Source: an uncultured Lachnospiraceae bacterium
Lineage (GTDB): Bacteria; Bacillota; Clostridia; Lachnospirales; Lachnospiraceae
Direction of reading: 5' to 3'
DNA length: 64,000 nucleotides
NCBI GenBank assembly: GCA_947173495.1
Contig: CAMWFQ010000014.1
Coordinates: forward strand, 62,001 to 126,000
The translations under genes and the position numbers were made by a program. Below, one piece after another: positions 18,393-27,895 of the stretch; positions within the stretch are counted from its first letter, which is position 1; each line of letters begins with the position of its first letter. The notes under the pieces were generated by a model, which worked only from the letters and a program-made list of their open reading frames with translations, ran no database searches and was not told where the DNA came from.

Positions 18393-19214
18393 ATGAATCA
18401 GGTATATGAAAAAGTGGTAAAATGCTATAACAGTATTAAGGACAGAATCCCTTTTCAGCCGAAAGTGGCGCTTGTGCTTGGTTCCGGTCTTGGAAATTAT
18501 GCGGATACCATGGATGTGAAGGGAGAGATATCCTACAGTGAGATCGAGGATTTCCCGGTTTCAACGGTTCCCGGACATGAGGGGAAATTTATTTTCGGTT
18601 ATGTGGAAAAGACACCGGTGGTATGCATGAAAGGGCGGGTGCATTTTTATGAGGGATATCCTGTGTCAGATGTGGTGCTTCCCACTCGTCTGATGAAAAT
18701 GATGGGAGCAGAGATCCTGTTTCTGACCAATGCTTCCGGCGGTATTAATCCGGATTTTTCAGCCGGATGCTTTATGCTGATCAGGGATCACATTTCCTGC
18801 TTTGCTCCTAATCCGCTGATTGGCTCCAATATCGATGAGCTGGGTTGTCGTTTTCCGGATATGAGTAAGGTCTATGATCCGGAGCTTCAGACCATCATCC
18901 GCAGTAAGGCGGAAGAATATAAAATTCCTTTGAAGGAGGGGATCTACGTACAGCTTACAGGTCCTTCATTTGAGTCTCCGGCGGAGATTCGGATGCTGCG
19001 CACGCTGGGCGCAGACGCTGTGGGAATGAGTACGGTGGTGGAGGCCATTGCTGCAAATCATATGGGAATGAGGATCTGCGGGATTTCCTGTGTGGCGAAT
19101 CTGGCTGCCGGTATGACAGACAACCCGCTTACGCATGATGAGGTGCAGGACGCCGCAAATAAGGCGGCTCCGCTGTTCAGAGAACTGATCACCAAATCAA
19201 TTTCGGCATTTTGA
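18393..19214 (+). CDS. punA: purine-nucleoside phosphorylase
   Basis: Phosphorolysis of purine nucleosides to free base and (deoxy)ribose 1-phosphate. Family motifs: LVLGSGLGNYAD, phosphate-site VPGHEGKF, GRVHFYEGYP, FLTNASGGINPDF, LTGPSFESPAEIRML, and base-site NLAAGMTDNPLTHDEV. ATG 18393 (GAGGG 7 nt upstream) is preferred over in-frame ATG 18381, which would overlap that site. Length about 273, typical of the trimeric type. First gene of a salvage cluster with cdd and an amidohydrolase. Confidence 0.94.
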   Translation: MNQVYEKVVKCYNSIKDRIPFQPKVALVLGSGLGNYADTMDVKGEISYSEIEDFPVSTVPGHEGKFIFGYVEKTPVVCMKGRVHFYEGYPVSDVVLPTRLMKMMGAEILFLTNASGGINPDFSAGCFMLIRDHISCFAPNPLIGSNIDELGCRFPDMSKVYDPELQTIIRSKAEEYKIPLKEGIYVQLTGPSFESPAEIRMLRTLGADAVGMSTVVEAIAANHMGMRICGISCVANLAAGMTDNPLTHDEVQDAANKAAPLFRELITKSISAF

Positions 19215-19302
19215 TCCATTAGGCAGGAATCGGCAGAGAGTGCTTCTCTTAAACAGAGAGAGGTTAAAATTCAATATGAAATTCAACGGGAGGAAATTAT
19301 CG

Positions 19303-19755
19303 GTGGAGGCAGAAAAAAACTGGGAAAGACTGGAAGAAATACCGATTAAAGAGCTGATCGGCTCAGCACTCAGAGCAAGAGAAAAAGCATATGCACCTTA
19401 TTCAGGCTATGCCGTGGGTGCAGCGCTTCTGACCAATGAGCTCAGGATCTATACCGGTTGTAACATTGAAAATGCCGCTTACGGTCCTTCTATCTGTGCG
19501 GAGAGAACAGCCATCAGTAAGGCGGTCAGCGAAGGATGGCGCAGATTTAAGGCAATTGCCATAGCAGGAGGACCAAAAGGAGAGACGATATCCGGATATG
19601 CCTATCCCTGCGGTGTGTGCCGGCAGGTGATGCGCGAATTTACGGATCCGGAACAGTTTCTGGTGATTGTTGCGAAAAATGAAACGGATTACAGAATATA
19701 TGATTTGAAGGAGCTTTTACCGGACAGCTTCGGTCCCGAAAGCTTAAATGAATAA
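19303..19755 (+). CDS. cdd: cytidine deaminase
   Basis: Zinc enzyme converting (deoxy)cytidine to (deoxy)uridine. Catalytic CAE (in CAERTA) and PCGVC zinc ligands are present, with substrate motif YAPYSGYAVGAAL. GTG 19303 is the likely start: GGGAGG lies 9 nt upstream and the product (about 150 residues) fits the family; an upstream frame from ATG 19276 would place that ribosome-binding site inside the gene. Lies between punA and an amidohydrolase, consistent with nucleoside salvage. Confidence 0.9.
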   Translation: MEAEKNWERLEEIPIKELIGSALRAREKAYAPYSGYAVGAALLTNELRIYTGCNIENAAYGPSICAERTAISKAVSEGWRRFKAIAIAGGPKGETISGYAYPCGVCRQVMREFTDPEQFLVIVAKNETDYRIYDLKELLPDSFGPESLNE

Positions 19756-19796
19756 AACCCTGTAGCTTTGCACAGAGAAGAAAGGAACGGATTCAT

Positions 19797-21074
19797 ATGA
19801 ATATCAGATTATACAATGCCAGAATTCTGACAATGGAGGAGGGAGCAGAGATTTTTGAAGGAGAAGTCCTGATCCAAAACGACAGGATTCTCTATGTAGG
19901 AGAGAAAGATTCTGAGGCGGTGTTTCAAAACACATGGGACAGAGAGATCGACTGTAAAGGAAATCTTCTGATGCCGGGATTCAAGGACGCACATACACAC
20001 TCCGGCATGACACTGCTGCGTTCTCACGCGGATGATCTGCCTCTGGATGAGTGGTTGAACCATCAGATCTTTCCGGTAGAAGCCAGGATGACCGGGGAGG
20101 ATATTTACGAATTATCCAGACTGGCGGCTTTGGAATATCTCACCAGTGGAATTACAGCGGTATTTGAAATGTATCTGACACCGGAAACCATTGCGGATGC
20201 TTTTGACCACATGGGGATGCGGTGTGTTCAGGTAGGAGGTATAAACAATTTCGGCGGAACCATGCAGGAGATGGAAGAGCGGTATCAGAAGCTGAACCAT
20301 AAGAGTCCGCTGCAGTCGTATATGCTGGGATTCCATGCAGAATATACCTGCTCCAAAGCGCTTCTTGAGCAGGTTTCCGCCCTCGCGCACAAATATCAGG
20401 CGCCGGTTTTTACCCATCTGGCGGAGACAGAAAATGAGGTGATGGGATGCAGGGAGCGTTATGGCATGAGTCCCATGGCATTTCTGGACAGCCTGGGGAT
20501 CTTTGACTATGGCGGGGGAGGCTATCACTGCGTTTATATGACGGCGGATGATATTGCCATTATGAAAGAAAAGGGGCTCTTTGCAGTGACCAATCCGGCT
20601 TCCAATTTGAAGCTGGCAAGCGGTATTGCTCCTGTGACGGATTTCCTGAAAAGCAAAGTCAGAGTAGCCATCGGAACAGACGGCCCTGCCAGCAATAATT
20701 GTCTGGATATGTTCCGGGAAATGTTTCTTGTAACGGCGCTTGCAAAATTCCGTGAGAAGGATGCCTCTGCAGTAGATGCCATGGAAGTGCTGAAAATGGC
20801 AACCGTAAACGGTTCATATGCTATGGGCCTTGTTGACACCGATGTGCTTGCTGCGGGAAAGCTTGCAGATATGATCATGATCGATCTGCACCAGCCCAAT
20901 ATGCAGCCTCTGAATAACATAGCAAAGAATCTGGTGTACAGCGGAAGCAAGCAGAACGTGGTTATGACGATGATCCACGGAAAGATTCTCTATGAAAACG
21001 GAAAATTTACAGCCTGCGATCCGGAGGAGATTTATGAAAGGGCGGAAAAGATCAGAAACAGGATAGGATCTTAG
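19797..21074 (+). CDS. amidohydrolase, SAH/MTA/5'-deoxyadenosine deaminase type
   Basis: Metal-dependent deaminase of the MtaD/SsnA-like amidohydrolase family, probably acting on adenosine-type nucleosides. Metal ligands visible: HTHSGMT (about residue 62), HAEYT, HLAET and GTDGPASNN. 425 residues, typical. 41 bp after cdd and next to punA, which supports a nucleoside substrate; the exact one (SAH, MTA, 5'-deoxyadenosine, guanine) cannot be assigned from sequence alone. Confidence 0.85.
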   Translation: MNIRLYNARILTMEEGAEIFEGEVLIQNDRILYVGEKDSEAVFQNTWDREIDCKGNLLMPGFKDAHTHSGMTLLRSHADDLPLDEWLNHQIFPVEARMTGEDIYELSRLAALEYLTSGITAVFEMYLTPETIADAFDHMGMRCVQVGGINNFGGTMQEMEERYQKLNHKSPLQSYMLGFHAEYTCSKALLEQVSALAHKYQAPVFTHLAETENEVMGCRERYGMSPMAFLDSLGIFDYGGGGYHCVYMTADDIAIMKEKGLFAVTNPASNLKLASGIAPVTDFLKSKVRVAIGTDGPASNNCLDMFREMFLVTALAKFREKDASAVDAMEVLKMATVNGSYAMGLVDTDVLAAGKLADMIMIDLHQPNMQPLNNIAKNLVYSGSKQNVVMTMIHGKILYENGKFTACDPEEIYERAEKIRNRIGS

Positions 21075-21087
21075 CGGGGTAGCGGAG

Positions 21088-22800
21088 ATGGAATACGTTG
21101 TTTTTGCTGTCGTAATGGCCGGTATCATCCTGCTTCTGATGCTGAAAGGGTTTTACGATTACAGAAAATCTGAGAAAAGCTTCATTCAAAAGCTTCACAG
21201 CGATTACGGCAGGCTGCCCGAACGGGAATATAAGCCGGAGCAGTTTGCCAATATTTCTCATTATTATTTAAAGCATCAGGGAGAGGCATGCATTGACGAT
21301 ATTACCTGGAATGATCTGAATATGGATGAAGTATTCAAAAAAATGAACTACACTTATTCAGCAGCAGGCGAAGAATATCTCTATTATGTTCTGCGCAGCC
21401 CGTGTCTGAGGGAGGAGGAACTTCTTCATCGTGAGGAACTGATCGAGTACTTCAGAAATCATTCGGATCAGAGAGTTTCCTGCCAGTTTATTTTCAGCAG
21501 GCTGGGAAGAACCGGCAAGTTTTCCATTTATGATTATCTGGATTATCTGGATCAGCTGGGAAGCCGCAGTAATCTTTCCCATTATATCGCGATGGTGCTG
21601 ATTGCGGCGGCAACAGGGGCAATGTTTGTGGATTTGCCTATGGGTTTAGTGGCGCTTGTGTGTGTGCTGATTTATAATAATATTTCTTATTTTAAAGAAA
21701 AAAGCGAGATCGATCCTTATATTGTCAGTTTTGCCTATGTATTTCGTCTGCTGGATGCAGTAAAAAAATTAAGGGCGCAAAAGATTCCGCCTCTGGAAGA
21801 AGAGTTTGAGATTTTAAGGAAAAGCAGTGCGTCCATGAGCGGATACAGGCGGGGATCTTTTCTTGTAATGTCGGGAGGACGTATGTCAGGCTCAGGAAAT
21901 CCTCTGGACATGCTCCTGGATTTTATCAGGATGGGATTTCATCTGGACCTGATCAAATTTAATCAGATGCTGAGCGAAGTGCGGGGACATATTTCGGAGA
22001 TAGACGATATGATCACAGTTTCAGGGAAAATAGAGGCAATGATCGCGGTGGGCGCTTATCGTCAGGCTCTTGGAGAATATTGTATTCCTGTCTTTGAAAG
22101 TCAGAATGAGAGGAGTCCCCTGATTGATGCGGAGGCGCTTGCCCATCCGCTGATCGACGATGCAGTCCGAAACGATATTTCCGCACGCAGAGGCGTGCTG
22201 ATCACCGGCTCAAATGCATCGGGGAAATCCACCTTTTTAAAGACGGTTGCGCTGAACAGTATTCTGGCTCAGACCATTCACACCTGTCTGGGAAGTAAAT
22301 ACAGGGCAGTTATGTTTCAAATCATATCTTCCATGAGTCTGAAGGATGATGTACAGGGCGGGGACAGCTACTATATGGCGGAGATCAAATCTCTGAAGCG
22401 GATTCTCGACAGGATTGCATCTGAAGAAGAGCCGGTGCTGTGTTTTGTGGACGAAGTCCTCCGGGGAACCAATACGGTGGAGCGGATCGCCGCATCCGCC
22501 CAGATTCTGAAGAGCATGGCGGGACAGAATTGTATCTGCTTTGCGGCAACACATGATATTGAGCTGACCCATCTTCTTGAAGAACAATACGATAATTACC
22601 ATTTTTCGGAGGAGATTCGTGGGGATGATATTTCCTTCAGCTATAGAATCATGAAAGGGCGTGCATCCACCCGTAACGCTATTAAACTTCTTGATATTAT
22701 GGGGTATGAACCTGTGATTACGCGGGAAGCGGAAAGCATGGCGGCGGAATTTCTGCGTTCCGGAAGGTGGCACAGACTTGACGCAGCATCCTCAAAATGA
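21088..22800 (+). CDS. membrane-anchored MutS-like ATPase
   Basis: 570-residue MutS-superfamily protein lacking the mismatch-recognition domain. A hydrophobic N-terminal segment (about residues 4-22) and a further hydrophobic pair (about residues 168-195) suggest membrane anchoring. A MutS core follows, and the C-terminal ATPase has Walker A GSNASGKST (about residue 373), Walker B LCFVDEVLRGTN and the signature STxD-like region. Annotated in genomes as MutS-related; no direct role in mismatch repair is established. Follows the amidohydrolase by 13 bp. Confidence 0.8.
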   Translation: MEYVVFAVVMAGIILLLMLKGFYDYRKSEKSFIQKLHSDYGRLPEREYKPEQFANISHYYLKHQGEACIDDITWNDLNMDEVFKKMNYTYSAAGEEYLYYVLRSPCLREEELLHREELIEYFRNHSDQRVSCQFIFSRLGRTGKFSIYDYLDYLDQLGSRSNLSHYIAMVLIAAATGAMFVDLPMGLVALVCVLIYNNISYFKEKSEIDPYIVSFAYVFRLLDAVKKLRAQKIPPLEEEFEILRKSSASMSGYRRGSFLVMSGGRMSGSGNPLDMLLDFIRMGFHLDLIKFNQMLSEVRGHISEIDDMITVSGKIEAMIAVGAYRQALGEYCIPVFESQNERSPLIDAEALAHPLIDDAVRNDISARRGVLITGSNASGKSTFLKTVALNSILAQTIHTCLGSKYRAVMFQIISSMSLKDDVQGGDSYYMAEIKSLKRILDRIASEEEPVLCFVDEVLRGTNTVERIAASAQILKSMAGQNCICFAATHDIELTHLLEEQYDNYHFSEEIRGDDISFSYRIMKGRASTRNAIKLLDIMGYEPVITREAESMAAEFLRSGRWHRLDAASSK

Positions 22801-22840
22801 TATGATAAAAAAGGAATATTTGGAAAGGCCAGGTGCAAAC

Positions 22841-22999
22841 ATGAATAATCTAATTTTGTTTTTAAATTCATTTTTTTCTTATCTTCTGGTTGTGGTAATT
22901 GTTGCCGCACTGGGCGGTGTTGCCATATACATCGGTATCAGGATGCGCAAGAATAAGAACCGTCAGCTTGAAAACGGGGAGAAAGCGGCGGATGCATGA
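22841..22999 (+). CDS. small single-pass membrane protein
   Basis: 52-residue protein: MNNLILFLNSFFSYLLV start, one transmembrane helix (about residues 8-33) and a basic tail RMRKNKNR, giving an N-out topology prediction. AGGTG lies 6 nt before ATG 22841. Family not recognised. It follows the MutS-like gene and precedes a terminator, so it may be the last gene of that transcript. Confidence 0.65.
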   Translation: MNNLILFLNSFFSYLLVVVIVAALGGVAIYIGIRMRKNKNRQLENGEKAADA

Positions 23000-23054
23000 A
23001 GCATAGGCCGGTTAGACTGCTGAGCTATAAAAAAATATTTTGATTCTGTTTCTC

Positions 23055-23080
23055 AAAGCGCAAAAGTATTTTTGCGCTTT
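23055..23080 (+). terminator. terminator after the small membrane protein
   Basis: AAAGCGCAAAA (23055-23065) pairs with TTTTGCGCTTT (23070-23080), followed by TT. Good intrinsic-terminator shape. Confidence 0.8.
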
Positions 23081-23084
23081 TTAT

Positions 23085-23347
23085 GCGCAGCCCCATGCAG
23101 AGGAAGTATGCCGCTAAAGCGGCGCATGGGGCGCGCGGCGAGTAGGGGAAGATAAATCTTCCCCTACTCGATTGCGCAAGTGTGCCCAGAGAAAATAGCT
23201 GCTGACGCAGCGTGCGCCCCGCGCGGCGAGCAGGGTAAAGCGCCCCTGCTCGATTGCGCAAGTGTACCCAGAGAAAATAGTTGCTGACGCAGCGTGCGCC
23301 CCGCGCGAGCAGGGTAAAGCGCCCCTGCTCGATTATACAGGGGCGCA
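23085..23347 (-). repeat. three compound-hairpin repeats (family R1), inverted orientation
   Basis: Three units read on the minus strand fill the gap before the HAD gene. Unit a: outer arms GCCCCATGC (23090-23098) and GCATGGGGC (23124-23132), inner GCCGC-taaa-GCGGC, then a 13-bp stem at 23139-23151/23158-23170. Units b and c (about 23171-23335) are near copies of each other with GCTGC-tgac-GCAGC-type inner stems and CGAGCAGGG/CCCCTGCTCG stems. Unit a is almost identical to the copy at 51050-51136. Open frames here are by-products. Confidence 0.8.
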
Positions 23348-23373
23348 CACGCATAAATGAGAGGAGAAGAAGC

Positions 23374-24099
23374 GTGAAAACTTATGATATCATACTGTGG
23401 GATGTGGACCAGACACTGCTGGACTTTGAAAAGTCCCAGAGTTATGCCCTGCAATACAGCCTGGAACAGTTCGGGATCGAAATGAAGGAGCAGACGCTGG
23501 CCCTCTATCAGTCCATCAATGATGTTTACTGGAAACGGCTTGAGCGGGGAGAGGTGTCCAGACAAGAGCTCCTGACAGGGAGATTTAGGACTCTTTTTGA
23601 GCAGCTATCGCTTTCATCCATTCCGGTAAAGGAGTTTGCGGATATGTATCAGAAAGCTTTAGGATCAGTATATTATTTCCGGGATGATTCATATGAGCTG
23701 TGTTGCAGATTAAAGGGAAAAGTGAGACAATACGCAGTTACGAACGGTGTTTCCGCTACCCAGAGAAATAAACTCAGGCTTTCCGGACTTGATCAGGTTC
23801 TGGATGATCTTTTTATTTCCGAGGAGATTGGTTTTCCAAAACCCGGCAGGGAGTATTTTGAAGAATGCTTTCGCAGGATCCCGGATTTCCGGAGAGAAAA
23901 GACGCTGATCATAGGGGATTCTCTCACCAGTGATATACTGGGCGGCAATAATGCGGAGATCGCCTGCTGCTGGTACAATCCGGAAGGAAAATGCCGGGAA
24001 TATCCGCAGACGGAATCGGGCCGGACAGAATTAAAGATTGATTATGAAATAAAAAATTTGTGGGAAATCAGGGAGATTCTTTCATGCCGAGAACTGTAA
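23374..24099 (+). CDS. HAD-superfamily phosphatase, YjjG-like
   Basis: HAD hydrolase with motif I DVDQT (residues 10-14), a helical cap, motif II in YAVTNGVS, motif III Lys in FPKPG and motif IV IGDSLTSDILGG. It resembles the YjjG pyrimidine nucleotidase subfamily, which would fit the nearby nucleotide genes, but the substrate is not proven. GTG 23374 is preceded by GAGGAGAAG; upstream in-frame sequence belongs to the R1 repeats. Overlaps the WYL regulator start by 16 bp. Confidence 0.87.
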   Translation: MKTYDIILWDVDQTLLDFEKSQSYALQYSLEQFGIEMKEQTLALYQSINDVYWKRLERGEVSRQELLTGRFRTLFEQLSLSSIPVKEFADMYQKALGSVYYFRDDSYELCCRLKGKVRQYAVTNGVSATQRNKLRLSGLDQVLDDLFISEEIGFPKPGREYFEECFRRIPDFRREKTLIIGDSLTSDILGGNNAEIACCWYNPEGKCREYPQTESGRTELKIDYEIKNLWEIREILSCREL

Positions 24100-25076
24100 A
24101 TCAGAAAATGAAGCTTTTGTATCTGATCAGGATCCTGAGTGAAAAAACAGATGAAGAACATGCCCTTTCCACCAGAGAACTGATCTCTCAGCTGGCCGCT
24201 TACGGCATTTCCGCCGAGCGAAAGAGTATCTATGACGATATGGAATGCCTGAGTCATTTTGGATACGACATCGGCTATGTGAAATCCCGGAAGGAAGGCG
24301 GCTATTATCTGGCCAGCAGAGAATTTGAACTGCCGGAATTAAAGCTTCTGGTGGATGCAGTGCAGTCTTCCCGGTTTATCACCCGGAAGAAATCCAGGGA
24401 ACTGATCTCCAAAATCGAGAAACTTGCGGGGCCTTATGAGGGAAAGCAGCTGCAAAGACAGGTATTTGTAGCCGGCAGGATCAAGACAGAAAATGAGAGC
24501 ATTTATTACAACGTTGACCGTATTCACAAAGCAATACAGGACAATGCACCTGTCACTTTTACCTATCTGTACTGGACAGTGCAGAAGGAGTTAAAACCCC
24601 GGCGCGAGGGCAGGCGATATCGGGTCAGCCCATGGGCGCTTACCTGGAAGGATGATAACTATTACCTGGTTGCTTATGACGATGAGGAGGAGAAGATTAA
24701 GCATTTCCGGGTGGATAAGATGAGCCGCATCACGGAACTTGAAAATGAAAGCCGCAAAGGCGTCGAGGCATTTCAGGAATTTGATGTGGCGGAATACACC
24801 AACAGGACTTTCGGAATGTTTGGAGGTGAAGAGCAGACAGTGACACTGCAGCTTCCGGAGGAGATGATCGGGATCATTCTGGACCGTTTTGGCAAAACCA
24901 TCAGTGTCAGGAGGATCAGGGAAGGAATTGTCAGTGTGCGTGTAAAGGCGGCAGTCAGCAGACAGTTTTACGGATGGCTGACAGGATTGGGGGAAAATGT
25001 GCAGATCCTTTCCCCGGACCAGGTCAGAAAGGGGTATGTGGATTACGTGGAACAGATTATAAAAAAATACCGTTGA
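24084..25076 (+). CDS. WYL-domain transcriptional regulator
   Basis: 330-residue regulator: an N-terminal helix-turn-helix (about residues 8-75; LLYLIRILSEKT...RKSIYDDMECL), then a WYL domain with RVSPWALTWKDDNYYLVAYD (about 185-205) and a C-terminal WCX region. WYL proteins bind nucleic-acid ligands or ssDNA and control transcription in several systems. The ATG lies inside the end of the HAD gene. Its stop codon lies within the nrdD promoter. Confidence 0.88.
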   Translation: MPRTVNQKMKLLYLIRILSEKTDEEHALSTRELISQLAAYGISAERKSIYDDMECLSHFGYDIGYVKSRKEGGYYLASREFELPELKLLVDAVQSSRFITRKKSRELISKIEKLAGPYEGKQLQRQVFVAGRIKTENESIYYNVDRIHKAIQDNAPVTFTYLYWTVQKELKPRREGRRYRVSPWALTWKDDNYYLVAYDDEEEKIKHFRVDKMSRITELENESRKGVEAFQEFDVAEYTNRTFGMFGGEEQTVTLQLPEEMIGIILDRFGKTISVRRIREGIVSVRVKAAVSRQFYGWLTGLGENVQILSPDQVRKGYVDYVEQIIKKYR

Positions 25077-25101
25077 CATCCGTATATGGGTTCTTTATAC
25101 T
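25073..25101 (+). promoter_or_regulatory. sigma-A promoter of nrdD-nrdG-dut
   Basis: TTGACA (25073-25078), 17-bp spacer, TATACT (25096-25101). The -35 overlaps the stop codon of the WYL regulator. Confidence 0.88.
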
Positions 25102-25110
25102 GAATAAGTA

Positions 25111-25156
25111 ACACAATATATTGAGAACAACAGATTGTAGATACTAGATTTGGTAT
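25111..25156 (+). promoter_or_regulatory. two NrdR-box-like sites upstream of nrdD
   Basis: ACACAATATATTGAGA (25111-25126) matches the NrdR box consensus in 14 of 16 positions. ATACTAGATTTGGTAT (25141-25156) is a weaker second box. Start-to-start distance is 30 bp, about three helical turns. They lie just downstream of the -10, where binding would repress. nrdR itself is not in the window. Confidence 0.6.
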
Positions 25157-25189
25157 CCGGAGCTGTGCCAGGGGAATGGAGGAGAAAAG

Positions 25190-27367
25190 ATGGATAACGT
25201 GCAGAAGGAGCCTGCAACATACAGCGAATTGTTCCGACCGAAGAAAAATGTGAAAGTGATCAAAAAGGATGGAAGTCTGGAGGCCTTTAATGTACAGAAG
25301 GTTATTGATGCGGTAGGGAAAAGCGCCTACAGGGCTTTGACCAAATTTACGGATAAGGAGAAGGAGCATATCTGCCAGTATGTTGTAGATAAAGTGGATG
25401 AGATGGAGCAGGAACAGATTCCTATCCCGATCATGCACAATATTGTTGAGAGCGCCCTTGAGGATGTGAAGCCCATCGTTGCAAAGAGCTATCGGGATTA
25501 CCGCAATTACAAGCAGGATTTCGTACGTATGATGGATGATGTATACAAAAAAAGCCAGTCCATCATGTATGTGGGAGATAAGGAAAACGCCAATACGGAC
25601 AGTGCCCTTGTATCTACTAAGAGAAGTCTTATTTTCAATCAGTTTAATAAAGAGCTTTATCAGAAATTCTTTATGACCATCGAAGAAATTCAGGCCTGCC
25701 GGGATGGCTATATTTATGTTCATGATATGTCGGCAAGACGGGATACCATGAACTGCTGCCTGTTCGATGTGTCAAATGTACTCACCGGCGGTTTCGAAAT
25801 GGGAAATATCTGGTATAACGAACCTAAGACGCTGGATGTGGCTTTTGACGTGATCGGAGATATTGTTTTAAGTGCTGCGAGCCAGCAGTATGGCGGCTTC
25901 ACGGTGCCGGAGGTTGACAAAATTTTAGAGCCCTATGCGGAGAAAACCTACCGGAAGAGCCTGAAGCGTTATCTGGATCTTGGAATCGGGAAAGAGCGTG
26001 CCGAAAAGGAAGCATGGTCCGATGTGGAGAGAGAGTTTGAACAGGGCTTCCAGGGCTGGGAATATAAGTTCAATACCGTTGCTTCCAGCCGTGGGGATTA
26101 CCCTTTTATTACGGTGACAGCGGGAATCGGCACAGGAAAGTTTGCGAAGCTGGCTACGATTTCCCTTCTGGAAGTCAGAAGAAAAGGGCAGGGAAAAGAG
26201 AACTGTAAAAAGCCGGTTTTGTTTCCGAAAATCGTGTTTTTATATGATGAGAAACTCCATGGTCCCGGCGGAGAGCTGGAGGATGTGTTCGAGGTGGGGG
26301 TGAGGTGTTCGGCAAAGACCATGTATCCCGACTGGCTTTCCCTTACAGGAAAAGGTTATATTGCAAGCATGTATAAACAGTATGGAAAGGTGATTTCGCC
26401 CATGGGATGCCGGGCGTTTCTTTCGCCCTGGTATGAAAGAGGGGGGATGCATCCTGCAGATGATCAGGATGTACCTGTGTTTGTAGGACGCTTTAATGTG
26501 GGGGCGGTTTCCCTTCATCTGCCGATGATTCTGGCTAAGTCCAGACAGGAGAGCCGGGATTTTTATGAAGTGCTGGATTATTATCTGAATCTGGTACGTA
26601 ATCTGCATATCAGAACATATGCGTATCTGGGAGAAATGCGTGCGTCCACGAATCCGCTGGCTTATTGCGAAGGAGGTTTCCTGGGAGGACATTTAAAGCT
26701 TTCCGATAAAATCAAACCTATTTTAAAGAGCGCAACAGCCAGCTTTGGCATTACGGCCTTTAATGAGCTGCAGGAGCTTTACAATGGAAAATCCTTGGTA
26801 GAAGATGGACAGTTTGCGCTTGAAGTGCTGGAGCACATTAATCAGAAGATCGAAGAGTTTAAGGAGGCGGATGGCAATCTGTACGCCATTTACGGAACGC
26901 CGGCAGAGAGTCTGTGCGGGCTTCAGGTCAAGCAGTTCCGGGCAAAGTACGGAATCATTGAAGGTGTTTCCGACAGAGAGTATGTTTCCAACAGCTTCCA
27001 TTGCCATGTGACGGAGGATATCACGCCTATCCAGAAGCAGGACCTGGAATATCGTTTCTGGGAGCTTTCCAACGGGGGGAAGATTCAGTATGTAAAGTAT
27101 CCCATCGACTACAATGTGGAGGCCATCAAGACATTGATCCGCCGGGCGATGGAAATGGGGTTTTATGAGGGAGTGAATTTGTCTCTTGCGTACTGTGACG
27201 ACTGTGGACATCAGGAACTGGAGATGGATGTGTGCCCTGTATGCGGAAGCAGGAATCTGACCAAGATCGACCGTATGAACGGTTATCTTTCTTATTCCAG
27301 AGTCCACGGAGATACCAGGCTCAATGAAGCCAAAATGGCGGAAATCGCAGAAAGGAAGAGCATGTGA
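25190..27367 (+). CDS. nrdD: anaerobic ribonucleoside-triphosphate reductase
   Basis: Oxygen-sensitive glycyl-radical class III ribonucleotide reductase producing dNTPs. An N-terminal ATP-cone (about residues 20-110) gives allosteric control. The C-terminal zinc site is formed by CDDC and CPVC (about residues 673-693), and the glycyl-radical loop is RMNGYLS near the C terminus. 725 residues, typical. Forms an operon with its activase nrdG (5-bp gap) and dut. Confidence 0.96.
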   Translation: MDNVQKEPATYSELFRPKKNVKVIKKDGSLEAFNVQKVIDAVGKSAYRALTKFTDKEKEHICQYVVDKVDEMEQEQIPIPIMHNIVESALEDVKPIVAKSYRDYRNYKQDFVRMMDDVYKKSQSIMYVGDKENANTDSALVSTKRSLIFNQFNKELYQKFFMTIEEIQACRDGYIYVHDMSARRDTMNCCLFDVSNVLTGGFEMGNIWYNEPKTLDVAFDVIGDIVLSAASQQYGGFTVPEVDKILEPYAEKTYRKSLKRYLDLGIGKERAEKEAWSDVEREFEQGFQGWEYKFNTVASSRGDYPFITVTAGIGTGKFAKLATISLLEVRRKGQGKENCKKPVLFPKIVFLYDEKLHGPGGELEDVFEVGVRCSAKTMYPDWLSLTGKGYIASMYKQYGKVISPMGCRAFLSPWYERGGMHPADDQDVPVFVGRFNVGAVSLHLPMILAKSRQESRDFYEVLDYYLNLVRNLHIRTYAYLGEMRASTNPLAYCEGGFLGGHLKLSDKIKPILKSATASFGITAFNELQELYNGKSLVEDGQFALEVLEHINQKIEEFKEADGNLYAIYGTPAESLCGLQVKQFRAKYGIIEGVSDREYVSNSFHCHVTEDITPIQKQDLEYRFWELSNGGKIQYVKYPIDYNVEAIKTLIRRAMEMGFYEGVNLSLAYCDDCGHQELEMDVCPVCGSRNLTKIDRMNGYLSYSRVHGDTRLNEAKMAEIAERKSM

Positions 27368-27371
27368 CACA

Positions 27372-27890
27372 ATGAGATATCACAATATCACAAAGGATGA
27401 CATGTTAAACGGCGATGGCTTGAGAGTAGTGCTCTGGGTAGCCGGCTGTTCCCACTGCTGTAAAGACTGCCAGAATCCTGTTACCTGGGATCCGGCAGGG
27501 GGACTTCTGTTCGATGAGAGTGCCAGAGAGGAGATCTTTGAACAGCTGAAGAAGTCCTATATATCCGGCATCACCTTTTCCGGAGGGGATCCTCTCCATG
27601 GTGCCAACCGGGCGGATGTGAAAAAGCTGATGCAGGAGATCAGAGAGAAATTTCCCCATAAGACAATATGGCTTTATACCGGCGATCTGTGGGAGAATGT
27701 AAGAAGCTATCCGCTCATGAAATATGTGGATGTGCTGGTAGATGGAGAATTCCAGAGAGATAAAAAGGACAAAAAGCTCCTCTGGAAAGGGAGCAGCAAT
27801 CAAAGAGTGATCAATGTTCAGGAAAGCCTGAAGCAGGAGGCGTCCCTTCCTCCCATTCTTCACTGCAGTGACTACGAACAGGAGAGATGA
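27372..27890 (+). CDS. nrdG: anaerobic ribonucleotide reductase activase
   Basis: Radical SAM enzyme that installs the glycyl radical on NrdD. Cluster motif C26-x3-C30-x2-C33 (CSHCCKDC), preceded by [12 protein letters not shown] and followed by [11 protein letters not shown] 27372 gives the standard N terminus [10 protein letters not shown]; an upstream in-frame start would overlap nrdD. Overlaps the possible first ATG of dut. Confidence 0.95.
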   Translation: MRYHNITKDDMLNGDGLRVVLWVAGCSHCCKDCQNPVTWDPAGGLLFDESAREEIFEQLKKSYISGITFSGGDPLHGANRADVKKLMQEIREKFPHKTIWLYTGDLWENVRSYPLMKYVDVLVDGEFQRDKKDKKLLWKGSSNQRVINVQESLKQEASLPPILHCSDYEQER

Positions 27891-27895
27891 TAGAA

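Noticed and set aside
23139-23335. CRISPR array
   Set aside because: Units are long, palindromic, in only three copies and have no unique equal-length spacers.
23025-23565. Minus-strand open frames of 109-133 codons rich in Arg/Ala/Gly
   Set aside because: Produced by the R1 repeats and the antisense of the HAD gene; no translation signals.
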